Assembly: GCF_026072635.1 (NCBI RefSeq)
Contig: NZ_AP023081.1
Span: 6,597,286 to 6,661,285 of the forward strand
Direction of reading: 5' to 3'
DNA length: 64,000 bases
Source of the DNA: Pseudomonas solani
GTDB lineage: Bacteria; Pseudomonadota; Gammaproteobacteria; Pseudomonadales; Pseudomonadaceae
The notes beneath the pieces were generated by a model. It was not told the DNA's origin and did no database searches. It worked only from the letters and a program-made list of their open reading frames with translations. Below, piece by piece: positions 1-8,123 of the stretch (positions are counted from its first letter, which is position 1; the number at the start of each line of letters is the position of its first letter). Position numbers and translations under genes: made by a program.

Positions 1-52
1 TGCCGTGGAAGGTGCCGGCGACGAAGCCAAGGACGCCATCGACGGCAAGTGA
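1..52 (+). CDS. C-terminal end of a small protein (partial, left edge)
   Basis: Only the last 16 codons are present, reading AVEGAGDEAKDAIDGK and then TGA at 50-52. The peptide is small, charged and rich in Ala, Asp and Lys. It resembles the tail of entericidin-like or CsbD-like small stress proteins, but the fragment is too short to assign. A perfect hairpin terminator follows 25 bases downstream, which supports a genuine gene end on this strand. Confidence 0.45.
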   Translation, partial: AVEGAGDEAKDAIDGK

Positions 53-77
53 GCCGCGCAGCAATCGCCATAACGCA

Positions 78-100
78 AAGGCCCGCATGATGCGGGCCTT
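78..100. terminator. Bidirectional intrinsic terminator
   Basis: A perfect 10-bp stem (AAGGCCCGCA / TGCGGGCCTT) with a 3-base loop lies between two convergent genes. It would end the partial rightward gene and the leftward MAPEG gene. Confidence 0.8.
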
Positions 101-143
101 CTTGTATCTGCGAGGTGCCTTCAGTGGCCGATGAACAGCGTGA

Positions 144-533
144 TCAAAGCACCGGGCTGAGCATCAACAGCAGGCAGCAGACCAGCCCGACGACCCATAC
201 CAGGCTGCGCAGCAGGTGGATGTCGTTCCAGTAGAGGAACAGGTAGATCACCCTGGAGACGATGAACACCAACGCCAGCAGGTCGATCAGCCAGCCACGG
301 GTGTCTGTGGTATGGGCCATCAGTACACCGGCGGCGAACAGCGGGAAGATTTCTAGGCTGTTGAGGTGCGCCCCCAGCGCGCGACCGCCGAAGCCGGTCA
401 GACGGGATTGCTGAGCCCGGGGATGGTGATTGTCATAGCCGCCACCCTCCTCCTTCATGGCCCTGGCCACGGGAATCTTGGCGATGTAGATCAGCAGGGC
501 AGCGAAGAATACGCACCAGAACGGAATACTCAT
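144..533 (-). CDS. MAPEG-family membrane protein
   Basis: A 129-residue integral membrane protein of the MAPEG type (membrane-associated eicosanoid and glutathione metabolism superfamily). The N-terminus starts directly in a membrane helix (about residues 3-20). An Arg/Asn-rich stretch follows (HHPRAQQSRLTGFGGRA), then the segment LGAHLNSLEIFPLFAAGVL that is typical of the family, then two more hydrophobic helices (about 80-96 and 106-127). The ATG at 531-533 overlaps the stop of the upstream DUF599 gene in an ATGA, so the two are probably translationally coupled. The open frame continues much further upstream, but that part is a shadow of the DUF599 gene. The enzymatic role of bacterial MAPEG proteins of this type is unknown. 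Confidence 0.85.
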   Translation of the reverse strand: MSIPFWCVFFAALLIYIAKIPVARAMKEEGGGYDNHHPRAQQSRLTGFGGRALGAHLNSLEIFPLFAAGVLMAHTTDTRGWLIDLLALVFIVSRVIYLFLYWNDIHLLRSLVWVVGLVCCLLLMLSPVL

Positions 534-1282
534 TCGTTTTTCTCCTTCGGCGGTTCCACCGCCTGTGTCGTCGGGGTGTACACCATCACCTCTAGCACAG
601 CGGAGTGGAACTCGCGTCGGTACAGCACGAAAACCACACCCGCGGTGATCAGCATGAAGAACCAGGGATTGATGAACCAGGCGAGCATGGCCAGGCCGAA
701 GTAGTAGCTGCGCAAGCCCAGGTTGAACTGGTTGGCGGCGAGGGAGATGACCCGCGCGGTGCGCGTGGCGAAGTCCTTGCGCTCCTGCTCGCCGACGTTG
801 CGCTCGCCGATCATCGGCGCCGAGCCCACCAGCACGGCGGCGAAGTTGTACTGGCGCATGCACCAGCTGAAGGTGAAGAACGAGTAGACGAACACCACGG
901 CGATGGCCAGCAGCTTGAGTTCGGACATGCCACGGCTGGCCGGCTCGACATAGGGCAGGTCGGCGAGGATCGAGACGGCGCGGTCGGTAGAGCCGAGCAC
1001 GGTGAGCACGCCGGCGAGGATGATCAGGGTGCTGGAGGCGAAGAACGAGGCGTTGCGCTCGAGGTTGCCGATCACGCTGGCGTCGGCGATGCGGTTGTCG
1101 CGCAGCAGCAGGCGGCGCATCCAGTCTTCGCGGTAGAGGTGCATGACGGAGGCGAGGCAAGGGGTGTCCCTGCCCTTCCAGGTGGCGTAGCGGGTGTAGC
1201 CGCCCCAGCAGAGGGTGAACCAGAGGATGGCCAGCAGGTTCCACAGGGCGTGGAAGTCGATCAGCTCGGAGATGTCGTTCAT
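530..1282 (-). CDS. DUF599 family membrane protein
   Basis: A 250-residue protein matching the DUF599 family from recall of its pattern: an N-terminal membrane helix (about 10-28), the segment YATWKGRDTPCLASVMHLYREDWMR after it (quoted only as YATWKGRD...REDWM here), and further helices near 75-95, 125-145 and 205-235. The ATG reading MNDISELIDF at 1280-1282 is chosen. The open frame extends upstream of it, but only with low-complexity sequence antisense to the intergenic region. It forms a two-gene unit with the MAPEG protein through a 4-base ATGA overlap. No biochemical function is known for the family. Confidence 0.85.
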   Translation of the reverse strand: MNDISELIDFHALWNLLAILWFTLCWGGYTRYATWKGRDTPCLASVMHLYREDWMRRLLLRDNRIADASVIGNLERNASFFASSTLIILAGVLTVLGSTDRAVSILADLPYVEPASRGMSELKLLAIAVVFVYSFFTFSWCMRQYNFAAVLVGSAPMIGERNVGEQERKDFATRTARVISLAANQFNLGLRSYYFGLAMLAWFINPWFFMLITAGVVFVLYRREFHSAVLEVMVYTPTTQAVEPPKEKNE

Positions 1283-1432
1283 GGGTGTCCTGCGCCGGTT
1301 CGTGGCCGGCTGGGGTCCGGGGAAATGGAAAACGGCAGGTAGACGCCACCAGGCCCCGTGGAAGACACCCCATGGCGACGATTGCGCGCCGCGAGCCCAT
1401 TTTCCTATGGACGCGGTGCCATGGCGACCATG

Positions 1433-1455
1433 AAAAAGGCCGCCCGAAGGCGGCC
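1433..1455 (-). terminator. Intrinsic terminator of braB
   Basis: A 7-bp GGCCGCC / GGCGGCC stem with a CGAA loop. Read leftward it is followed by TTTTT, which fits transcription of the carrier gene that ends at 1477. Confidence 0.85.
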
Positions 1456-1476
1456 TCTGATGCAGCGTACGCTGGC

Positions 1477-2790
1477 TCAGGCCGGCGCGACGGCGGGACG
1501 GCCGGCCAGACGGTCGACGATGACGGCCAGTACCAGTACCACCAGCACCGGCAGCAGCCAGGCCAGGCTCTGGCTGGAGAGCGGCAGGTGCTCGATGAAG
1601 GACGGCACCAGCGACTTGAAGCCGGCGGCGCCCAGGCCATCGATGAGGCCGAAGAGCAGCGCGACCAGCATGGTGGGCACGAAAACGCGGCGCGACGACA
1701 GCCACAGGCGGTCGCACAGGCTCAGCGCCACCAGGACGATAGCCAGAGGGTACAAACCGACCAGCACGGGCACCGAGAAGGCGATCAGCTGGGTCAGCCC
1801 CTGGTTGGCCACCAGCAGGCTGAACGCGGCGAGCCCGAGCACCACGGTGCGGTAGGAGACCGGCAGGATGCGGCTGAAGAACTCGCCGCAGGCGGTGAGC
1901 AGGCCCACGGCGGTGGTCAGGCACGCCAGGGTGATGACCACGGCCAGCAGCAGGCTGCCGATGGTGCCGAAGGTGTGCTGCACGTAGGCGGTGAGGATCT
2001 GCACGCCGTTCTGGGCCTCACCGGCGATGCCCTGGCTGGTGGCACCGAGGTAGAAGAGCGCGAGGTAGACAATGGCCAAGCCAGAGGCGGCGATGATGCC
2101 GGCGATGACCGAATAGCGGGTGACCAGGCCTGCGTCCTCGACGCCGTGGTCGCGGATGGCGGTGGCGATGACGATGCCGAATACCAGGGCGCCCAGGGTG
2201 TCCATGGTCAGGTAGCCCTGCAGGAAGCCTTCGACCAGCGGCGCGGTCTGGTAGGCCTGCGAGGTGCTGCCGATGGGGCCCGCCGGCATGCTCAGGGCGG
2301 CGCCGCCGAGTACCAGGAGTGCCGCCAGCAGCACGGGGGTGATGAACTTGCCGATGCTGTCGACCAGCTTGCCGGGGTTGAGGGCCAGGAACAGCACAGC
2401 TACGAAATACAGCGCGCTGTAGGTGAACAGAGCGATACCGCTTTCACCGGTGAAAGGTGCCACGCCCATCTCGAAGGAGACCACGGCAGTGCGCGGAGTG
2501 GCGAACAGGGGCCCTATGGCCAGGTACACGGCTACCGCGAAGGCCAGGCCGGCGGTCTTGCCGAGTGGCGCGGTCAGGCGGTCCATGCCGCCACCGACGC
2601 GCGCCAGGGCGACCACGGTGAGCAGCGGCAGCCCGACACCGGTGAGCAGGAAGCCCAGCGCGGCGCGCCAGACGTTGTCGCCTGCGGCCATGCCGGCGCT
2701 GGGCGGGAAGATGATGTTGCCGGCGCCGAGGAACAGCGCGAATGTCATGAAGCCGAGGGCCAGGAGGTCCGAGCCTTTCAAACGAGTCAT
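1477..2790 (-). CDS. braB: Branched-chain amino acid:cation symporter (BraB/BrnQ)
   Basis: A 437-residue, very hydrophobic protein with about 12 membrane helices, the usual length for the LIVCS (BrnQ/BraB) family. These carriers import leucine, isoleucine and valine with Na+ or H+. The N-terminus MTRLKGSDLLALGFMTFALF followed by LGAGNIIFPP is the family signature and fixes the start at 2788-2790. An in-frame GTG five codons upstream has no better ribosome site. The gene lies just downstream of sucD on the same strand, as braB does in P. aeruginosa, but a terminator separates them, so it has its own transcript. Confidence 0.93.
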   Translation of the reverse strand: MTRLKGSDLLALGFMTFALFLGAGNIIFPPSAGMAAGDNVWRAALGFLLTGVGLPLLTVVALARVGGGMDRLTAPLGKTAGLAFAVAVYLAIGPLFATPRTAVVSFEMGVAPFTGESGIALFTYSALYFVAVLFLALNPGKLVDSIGKFITPVLLAALLVLGGAALSMPAGPIGSTSQAYQTAPLVEGFLQGYLTMDTLGALVFGIVIATAIRDHGVEDAGLVTRYSVIAGIIAASGLAIVYLALFYLGATSQGIAGEAQNGVQILTAYVQHTFGTIGSLLLAVVITLACLTTAVGLLTACGEFFSRILPVSYRTVVLGLAAFSLLVANQGLTQLIAFSVPVLVGLYPLAIVLVALSLCDRLWLSSRRVFVPTMLVALLFGLIDGLGAAGFKSLVPSFIEHLPLSSQSLAWLLPVLVVLVLAVIVDRLAGRPAVAPA

Positions 2791-3027
2791 AGGGGGGAAT
2801 ACCACAGGCAGAATTTCATAGTTTCAGAGGGTTTCCCCGGGGTATGGGAAACGTCATCCATCCGTTTTGGGATCGACCATGGGTGCCCGTTACCTGCCCT
2901 TGTGGAGCCTGGCGAGCTTGAGGGGTGCAAGACTAGCGATTTGTGCAGCGGACCGGCACTGACATGCATCAGCCTGTCGACTGGAATTAACTATCTGTCG
3001 CCTGGAGGACAGGCGCAGGACAAACAC

Positions 3028-3051
3028 AAAGGCCACCCGAAGGTGGCCTTT
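3028..3051 (-). terminator. Intrinsic terminator of the sdh-suc operon
   Basis: A perfect 10-bp stem (AAAGGCCACC / GGTGGCCTTT) with a CGAA loop, 17 bases after the sucD stop on the leftward transcript. Confidence 0.85.
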
Positions 3052-3068
3052 GCTCAGTTCGGAAAGCC

Positions 3069-3955
3069 TTAGGCCTTCTTCACTTCCCAACCGGTCAGCT
3101 CGGCCAGGGCCTTGCCGATGTCGGCCAGGGAACGCACGGTCTTCACACCCGCGTCCTGCAGGGCGGCGAACTTCTCGTCCGCAGTGCCCTTGCCGCCGGA
3201 GATGATGGCGCCAGCGTGGCCCATGCGCTTGCCGGCCGGAGCGGTGACACCCGCGATGTAGGACACCACCGGCTTGGTCACGTTGGCCTTGATGAAGGCA
3301 GCGGCTTCTTCTTCAGCGGAACCGCCGATCTCACCGATCATGACGATCGCTTCGGTCTTCGGGTCTTCCTGGAACAGCTTCAGGATGTCGATGAAGTTGG
3401 AGCCCGGGATCGGGTCGCCACCGATGCCCACGCAGGTGGACTGGCCGAAGCCGGCGTCGGTGGTCTGCTTCACGGCTTCATAGGTCAGGGTGCCGGAACG
3501 CGACACGATGCCTACTTTGCCCGGCAGGTGGATGTGACCCGGCATGATGCCGATCTTGCACTCGCCGGGAGTGATCACGCCCGGGCAGTTCGGGCCGATC
3601 AGGCGTACGCCCAGCTCGTCGCACTTGACCTTGGCTTCCAGCATGTCGATGGTCGGGATGCCTTCGGTGATGCAGACGATCAGCTTGATGCCGCCGAAAG
3701 CCGCTTCGAGGATGGAATCCTTGCAGAACGGAGCCGGAACGTAGATCACCGAAGCGTCAGCGCCGGTGGCTTCCACGGCTTCCTTGACGGTGTTGAACAC
3801 CGGCAGGCCGAGGTGGGTGGTGCCGCCCTTGCCGGGGGTCACGCCGCCGACCATCTTGGTGCCGTAGGCGATGGCTTGTTCGGAGTGGAAGGTACCCTGC
3901 GAGCCGGTGAAGCCCTGGCAGATTACTTTGGTGTCTTTATTGATCAGGACGCTCA

Positions 3956-3956
<1 letters not shown>
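3069..3956 (-). CDS. sucD: Succinyl-CoA synthetase, alpha subunit
   Basis: 295 residues, full length for the alpha subunit. With SucC it converts succinyl-CoA to succinate with substrate-level phosphorylation in the TCA cycle. The CoA-binding Rossmann fold occupies about residues 5-100 (GFTGSQGTFHSEQAI near 15). The phosphorylated histidine is His247 in RMGHAGAIISGGKGT. The ATG shares one base with the sucC stop (TAATG), so translation is coupled and the subunits are made together. It is the last gene of the operon and is followed by a strong terminator. Confidence 0.98.
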
Positions 3957-5122
<1,166 letters not shown>

Positions 5123-5208
5123 GCTTGTCTACCGTCTTCGTTTGGGTATTGCCCATTCGGCGCTGCATTCGTGGTGCCGCGCCACCTGTGACTGCTTAAA
5201 GGCAGTCC

Positions 5209-5310
5209 GGCGGGCTTTCCGCGGTGAGCCCCTGGGGACTCACGACGGGTAGCCCGCCGTGGTTCTTCTTTCAGGAATCCGCTGGAGATGCCACGCGCAG
5301 GCGCGGCATC
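5209..5310 (-). repeat. Two stem-loops between lpdG and sucC
   Basis: The first stem pairs GGCGGGCT (5209-5216) with AGCCCGCC (5251-5258) and contains an inner GTGAG/CTCAC hairpin (5224-5243). The second, 5287-5310, pairs GATGCC..CGCG with CGCGGCATC across a CAGG loop with one bulged A. Neither has a T tract, so these look like REP-type or mRNA-stabilising elements, not terminators. They could set the relative levels of lpdG and sucCD mRNA. Confidence 0.6.
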
Positions 5311-5323
5311 ACCGGCTGATTTC

Positions 5324-6760
5324 TCAACGCTTCTTGCGGTTGGCGATATGGATCGCGTGGCCGTTGACGGCCAGGGCCGCTTCGTGCAGCGCTTCGGACA
5401 GGGTCGGGTGCGAGAAGACCATCATGCCCAGGTCTTCGGCGCTGGTGCCGAATTCCATGCCGATGGCGCCCTGCTGGACCAGTTCCGCAGCGCTTGGGCC
5501 GATCACGTGGACGCCCAGGACGCGGTCGGTCTTGGCATCGGCGATGACCTTGACCAGGCCGGTGGTGTCGTTGGCAGCCATGGCACGGCCGCTGGCCGCG
5601 AAGGGGAAGGTACCGACGTTGATTTCGACGCCTTCGGCCTTCAGGGACTGCTCGGTCTTGCCGACCCACGCGATTTCCGGGTGGGTGTAGATCACCGACG
5701 GGATCAGGTCGTAGTTCATCTGGGCTTTGTGGCCGGCGATACGCTCGGCGACCATGATGCCCTCTTCCGACGCCTTGTGAGCCAGCATGGCGCCACGGAC
5801 CACGTCACCGATGGCGAAGACGCCCGGAACGCTGGTCTTGCAGTGGTCGTCGACATAGATGTAGCCACGCTCGTCGAGGGTGACACCGCTGTCGGCAGCC
5901 AGCAGCTCGGTGGTAACCGGACGACGGCCAACGGCAACGATCAGCTTGTCGAACACCTGCTTCTGCTCGCCTTCGGCGTCGGTGAAGCTGACGGTGACCT
6001 GCTTCTTCTTCACTTCGGAACCGGTGACGCGAGCGCCCAGGCGGATCTTCAGGCCTTGCTTGGTGAGGACCTTCAGGGCTTCCTTGGCGATCTGCTCGTC
6101 AGCGGCCGGCAGGAACTTGTCCAGGGCTTCGAGCACGGTGACTTCGGCGCCCAGGCGGGCCCAGACGGAACCCAGTTCGAGGCCGATCACGCCAGCGCCG
6201 ATAACGCCCAGCTTCTTCGGTACGGCCTGGAAGTCCAGGGCACCGGTGGAGTCGACGATGACGTCCTGGTCGACCGGAGCCGGCGGGATGTCGACCGGAC
6301 GCGAGCCGGACGCGAGGATCACGTTCTCGGCCTGGACGATCTGGGTCTTGCCATCGGAACCGGTGACTTCGACCTGCTTGTTGGCCAGCAGCTTGCCGTG
6401 GCCTTCCAGCAGGGTGACGCCGTTGGCCTTGAACAGGGTGCTTACGCCGCCGGTCAGGTTCTTAACGATGCCGTTCTTGCGGGCGACCATGGCCGGTACG
6501 TCGATGCTGACGCCCTTGGCTTCGATGCCGTGGATTTTGAAGCCATCAACGGCCTCGTGGTACTTGTAGGAGCTGTCCAGCAGCGCCTTCGACGGAATGC
6601 AGCCGACGTTCAGGCAGGTACCGCCCAGGGCGATCTTGCCGTCCTTGTCCTGGTATTTCTCGATGCAGGCGGTTTTCAGGCCGAGCTGGGCCGCCTTGAT
6701 GGCCGCAACGTAACCGCCGGGGCCCGCACCAATCACTACCACGTCGAATTTCTGGGTCAT
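5324..6760 (-). CDS. lpdG: Dihydrolipoamide dehydrogenase, E3 of 2-oxoglutarate dehydrogenase
   Basis: 478 residues, full length. The enzyme reoxidises dihydrolipoyl groups on E2 and passes electrons through FAD to NAD+. The FAD-binding GAGPGGYVAA motif is at 11-20 and the redox disulfide is Cys49/Cys54 in GGTCLNVGCIPSK. The NAD domain has VIGAGVIGLELGSVW, and the C-terminal dimer domain has the catalytic His451 in HPTLSEALHEA. It sits after sucB in the operon, so it is the E3 dedicated to the 2-oxoglutarate complex (and probably the glycine cleavage system), as LpdG is in P. aeruginosa. Confidence 0.97.
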   Translation of the reverse strand: MTQKFDVVVIGAGPGGYVAAIKAAQLGLKTACIEKYQDKDGKIALGGTCLNVGCIPSKALLDSSYKYHEAVDGFKIHGIEAKGVSIDVPAMVARKNGIVKNLTGGVSTLFKANGVTLLEGHGKLLANKQVEVTGSDGKTQIVQAENVILASGSRPVDIPPAPVDQDVIVDSTGALDFQAVPKKLGVIGAGVIGLELGSVWARLGAEVTVLEALDKFLPAADEQIAKEALKVLTKQGLKIRLGARVTGSEVKKKQVTVSFTDAEGEQKQVFDKLIVAVGRRPVTTELLAADSGVTLDERGYIYVDDHCKTSVPGVFAIGDVVRGAMLAHKASEEGIMVAERIAGHKAQMNYDLIPSVIYTHPEIAWVGKTEQSLKAEGVEINVGTFPFAASGRAMAANDTTGLVKVIADAKTDRVLGVHVIGPSAAELVQQGAIGMEFGTSAEDLGMMVFSHPTLSEALHEAALAVNGHAIHIANRKKR

Positions 6761-6791
6761 AACGTTCTCCTAAGCCTCGAGCTTCAAGCGG

Positions 6792-6841
6792 CAAGCCACA
6801 GGCCGGGCTGCGATGTTCTGCAGCTTGCGGCGTGTGGCTTG
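6792..6841. repeat. REP-like inverted repeat between sucB and lpdG
   Basis: Perfect 9-bp arms CAAGCCACA (6792-6800) and TGTGGCTTG (6833-6841) sit inside sequence of the AGCTTCAAGCGGCAAGC type, which recurs in Pseudomonas intergenic regions. It lies inside the operon and can fold in the mRNA. Confidence 0.65.
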
Positions 6842-6849
6842 CAACTGAT

Positions 6850-8079
6850 TTAGATGTCCAGCAGCAGACGAGCCGGATCTTCCAGCAGGTTCTTGATGGT
6901 CACCAGGAAGCTGACGGCTTCCTTGCCATCGATCAGACGGTGATCGTAGGACACAGCCAGGTACATCATCGGGCGGATGACCACTTGGCCGTTGATGGCC
7001 ATGGGACGCTGGATGATGTTGTGCATGCCGAGGATGGCGGCCTGCGGCGGGTTGACGATCGGGGTCGACATCATCGAACCGAAGGTGCCGCCGTTGGTGA
7101 TGGTGAAGGTGCCACCGGTCATCTCGTCGATGGACAGTTTGCCCTCGCGCGCCTTCTTGCCGAAGGTGGCGATGCCGTTCTCGACTTCGGCCAGGCTCAT
7201 CAGCTCGGCGTTGCGCAGGACCGGAACCACCAGGCCACGGTCGCTGGAAACGGCTACGCCGATGTCCTGGTAGCCGTGGTAGACGATGTCGTTGCCGTCG
7301 ATCGAGGCGTTGACGGCCGGGAAGCGCTTCAGCGCCTCGACGGAAGCCTTGACGAAGAAGGACATGAAGCCCAGGCGCACGCCGTTGTGGGTCTTCTCGA
7401 ACAGGTCCTTGTACTTCGAACGCAGGGCCATGACTTCGGTCATGTCGACTTCGTTGAAGGTGGTCAGCATGGCCATGGTGGACTGTGCTTCGACCAGGCG
7501 CTCGGCGACCTTGGCACGCAGGCGGGTCATCGGGACGCGCTTCTCGACGCGGTCACCCGCGGCGAAGACCGGGGCCTCGGCGGCCGGAGCGGCAGCCTTG
7601 GCAGCCGGGGCGGCGGCCGGAGCGGATTTCTTCGCTTCAACGGCAGCTACCACGTCTTCCTTGGTCACGCGACCGCCTTTGCCGGTGCCGGCGATGCTGT
7701 TCGGGTCGATGCCGTTCTCTTCGGCCAGCTTACGAGCGGCCGGGGAGAGGATGGCGTCGTCACCACCAGCAGCAGCCGGAGCGGCGGCCTGGGCAGCGGC
7801 AGCCGGGGCTGCAGCGGCGGCAGGAGCAGCGCTGGCGGCGCCACCTTCGGTCAGTTTGCCCAGCAGTTCGCCGCTGAGGACGGTGTCGCCCTCGTTCTTG
7901 ACGATTTCAGCCAGCACGCCGTCGGCTTCGGCCAGTACTTCAAGCACTACCTTGTCGGTCTCGATGTCGACGATCAGCTCGTCACGCTTGACGGCCTCGC
8001 CCGGCTTCTTGTGCCAGGTGGCCACGGTGCCGTCGGCAACCGATTCCGGGAATGTAGGGGCTTTGATCTCGATAGCCAT
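6850..8079 (-). CDS. sucB: Dihydrolipoyllysine succinyltransferase, E2 of 2-oxoglutarate dehydrogenase
   Basis: 409 residues. The lipoyl domain is residues 1-77, with the lipoylated Lys43 in DIETDKVVLEV. An Ala/Pro-rich linker follows, then the E1/E3-binding domain near 108-145 (LSPAARKLAEENG), a second Ala/Pro linker, and the acyltransferase domain from about 180. The active-site motif YDHRLIDGKEAV places the catalytic histidine at 380. It forms the core of the complex and transfers succinyl groups to CoA. It lies 44 bases downstream of sucA and before lpdG, the order E1-E2-E3. Confidence 0.98.
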   Translation of the reverse strand: MAIEIKAPTFPESVADGTVATWHKKPGEAVKRDELIVDIETDKVVLEVLAEADGVLAEIVKNEGDTVLSGELLGKLTEGGAASAAPAAAAAPAAAAQAAAPAAAGGDDAILSPAARKLAEENGIDPNSIAGTGKGGRVTKEDVVAAVEAKKSAPAAAPAAKAAAPAAEAPVFAAGDRVEKRVPMTRLRAKVAERLVEAQSTMAMLTTFNEVDMTEVMALRSKYKDLFEKTHNGVRLGFMSFFVKASVEALKRFPAVNASIDGNDIVYHGYQDIGVAVSSDRGLVVPVLRNAELMSLAEVENGIATFGKKAREGKLSIDEMTGGTFTITNGGTFGSMMSTPIVNPPQAAILGMHNIIQRPMAINGQVVIRPMMYLAVSYDHRLIDGKEAVSFLVTIKNLLEDPARLLLDI

Positions 8080-8123
8080 TTGTATGGGTTCCTATCTAAT
8101 TCGGTTTCTTCTGCACGAAGGCG

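Noticed and set aside
1285..3072. Very long rightward open frame (595 codons) across braB and DUF599
   Set aside because: Low-complexity Gln/Arg/Gly-rich product antisense to clear membrane protein genes; a GC-rich shadow frame.
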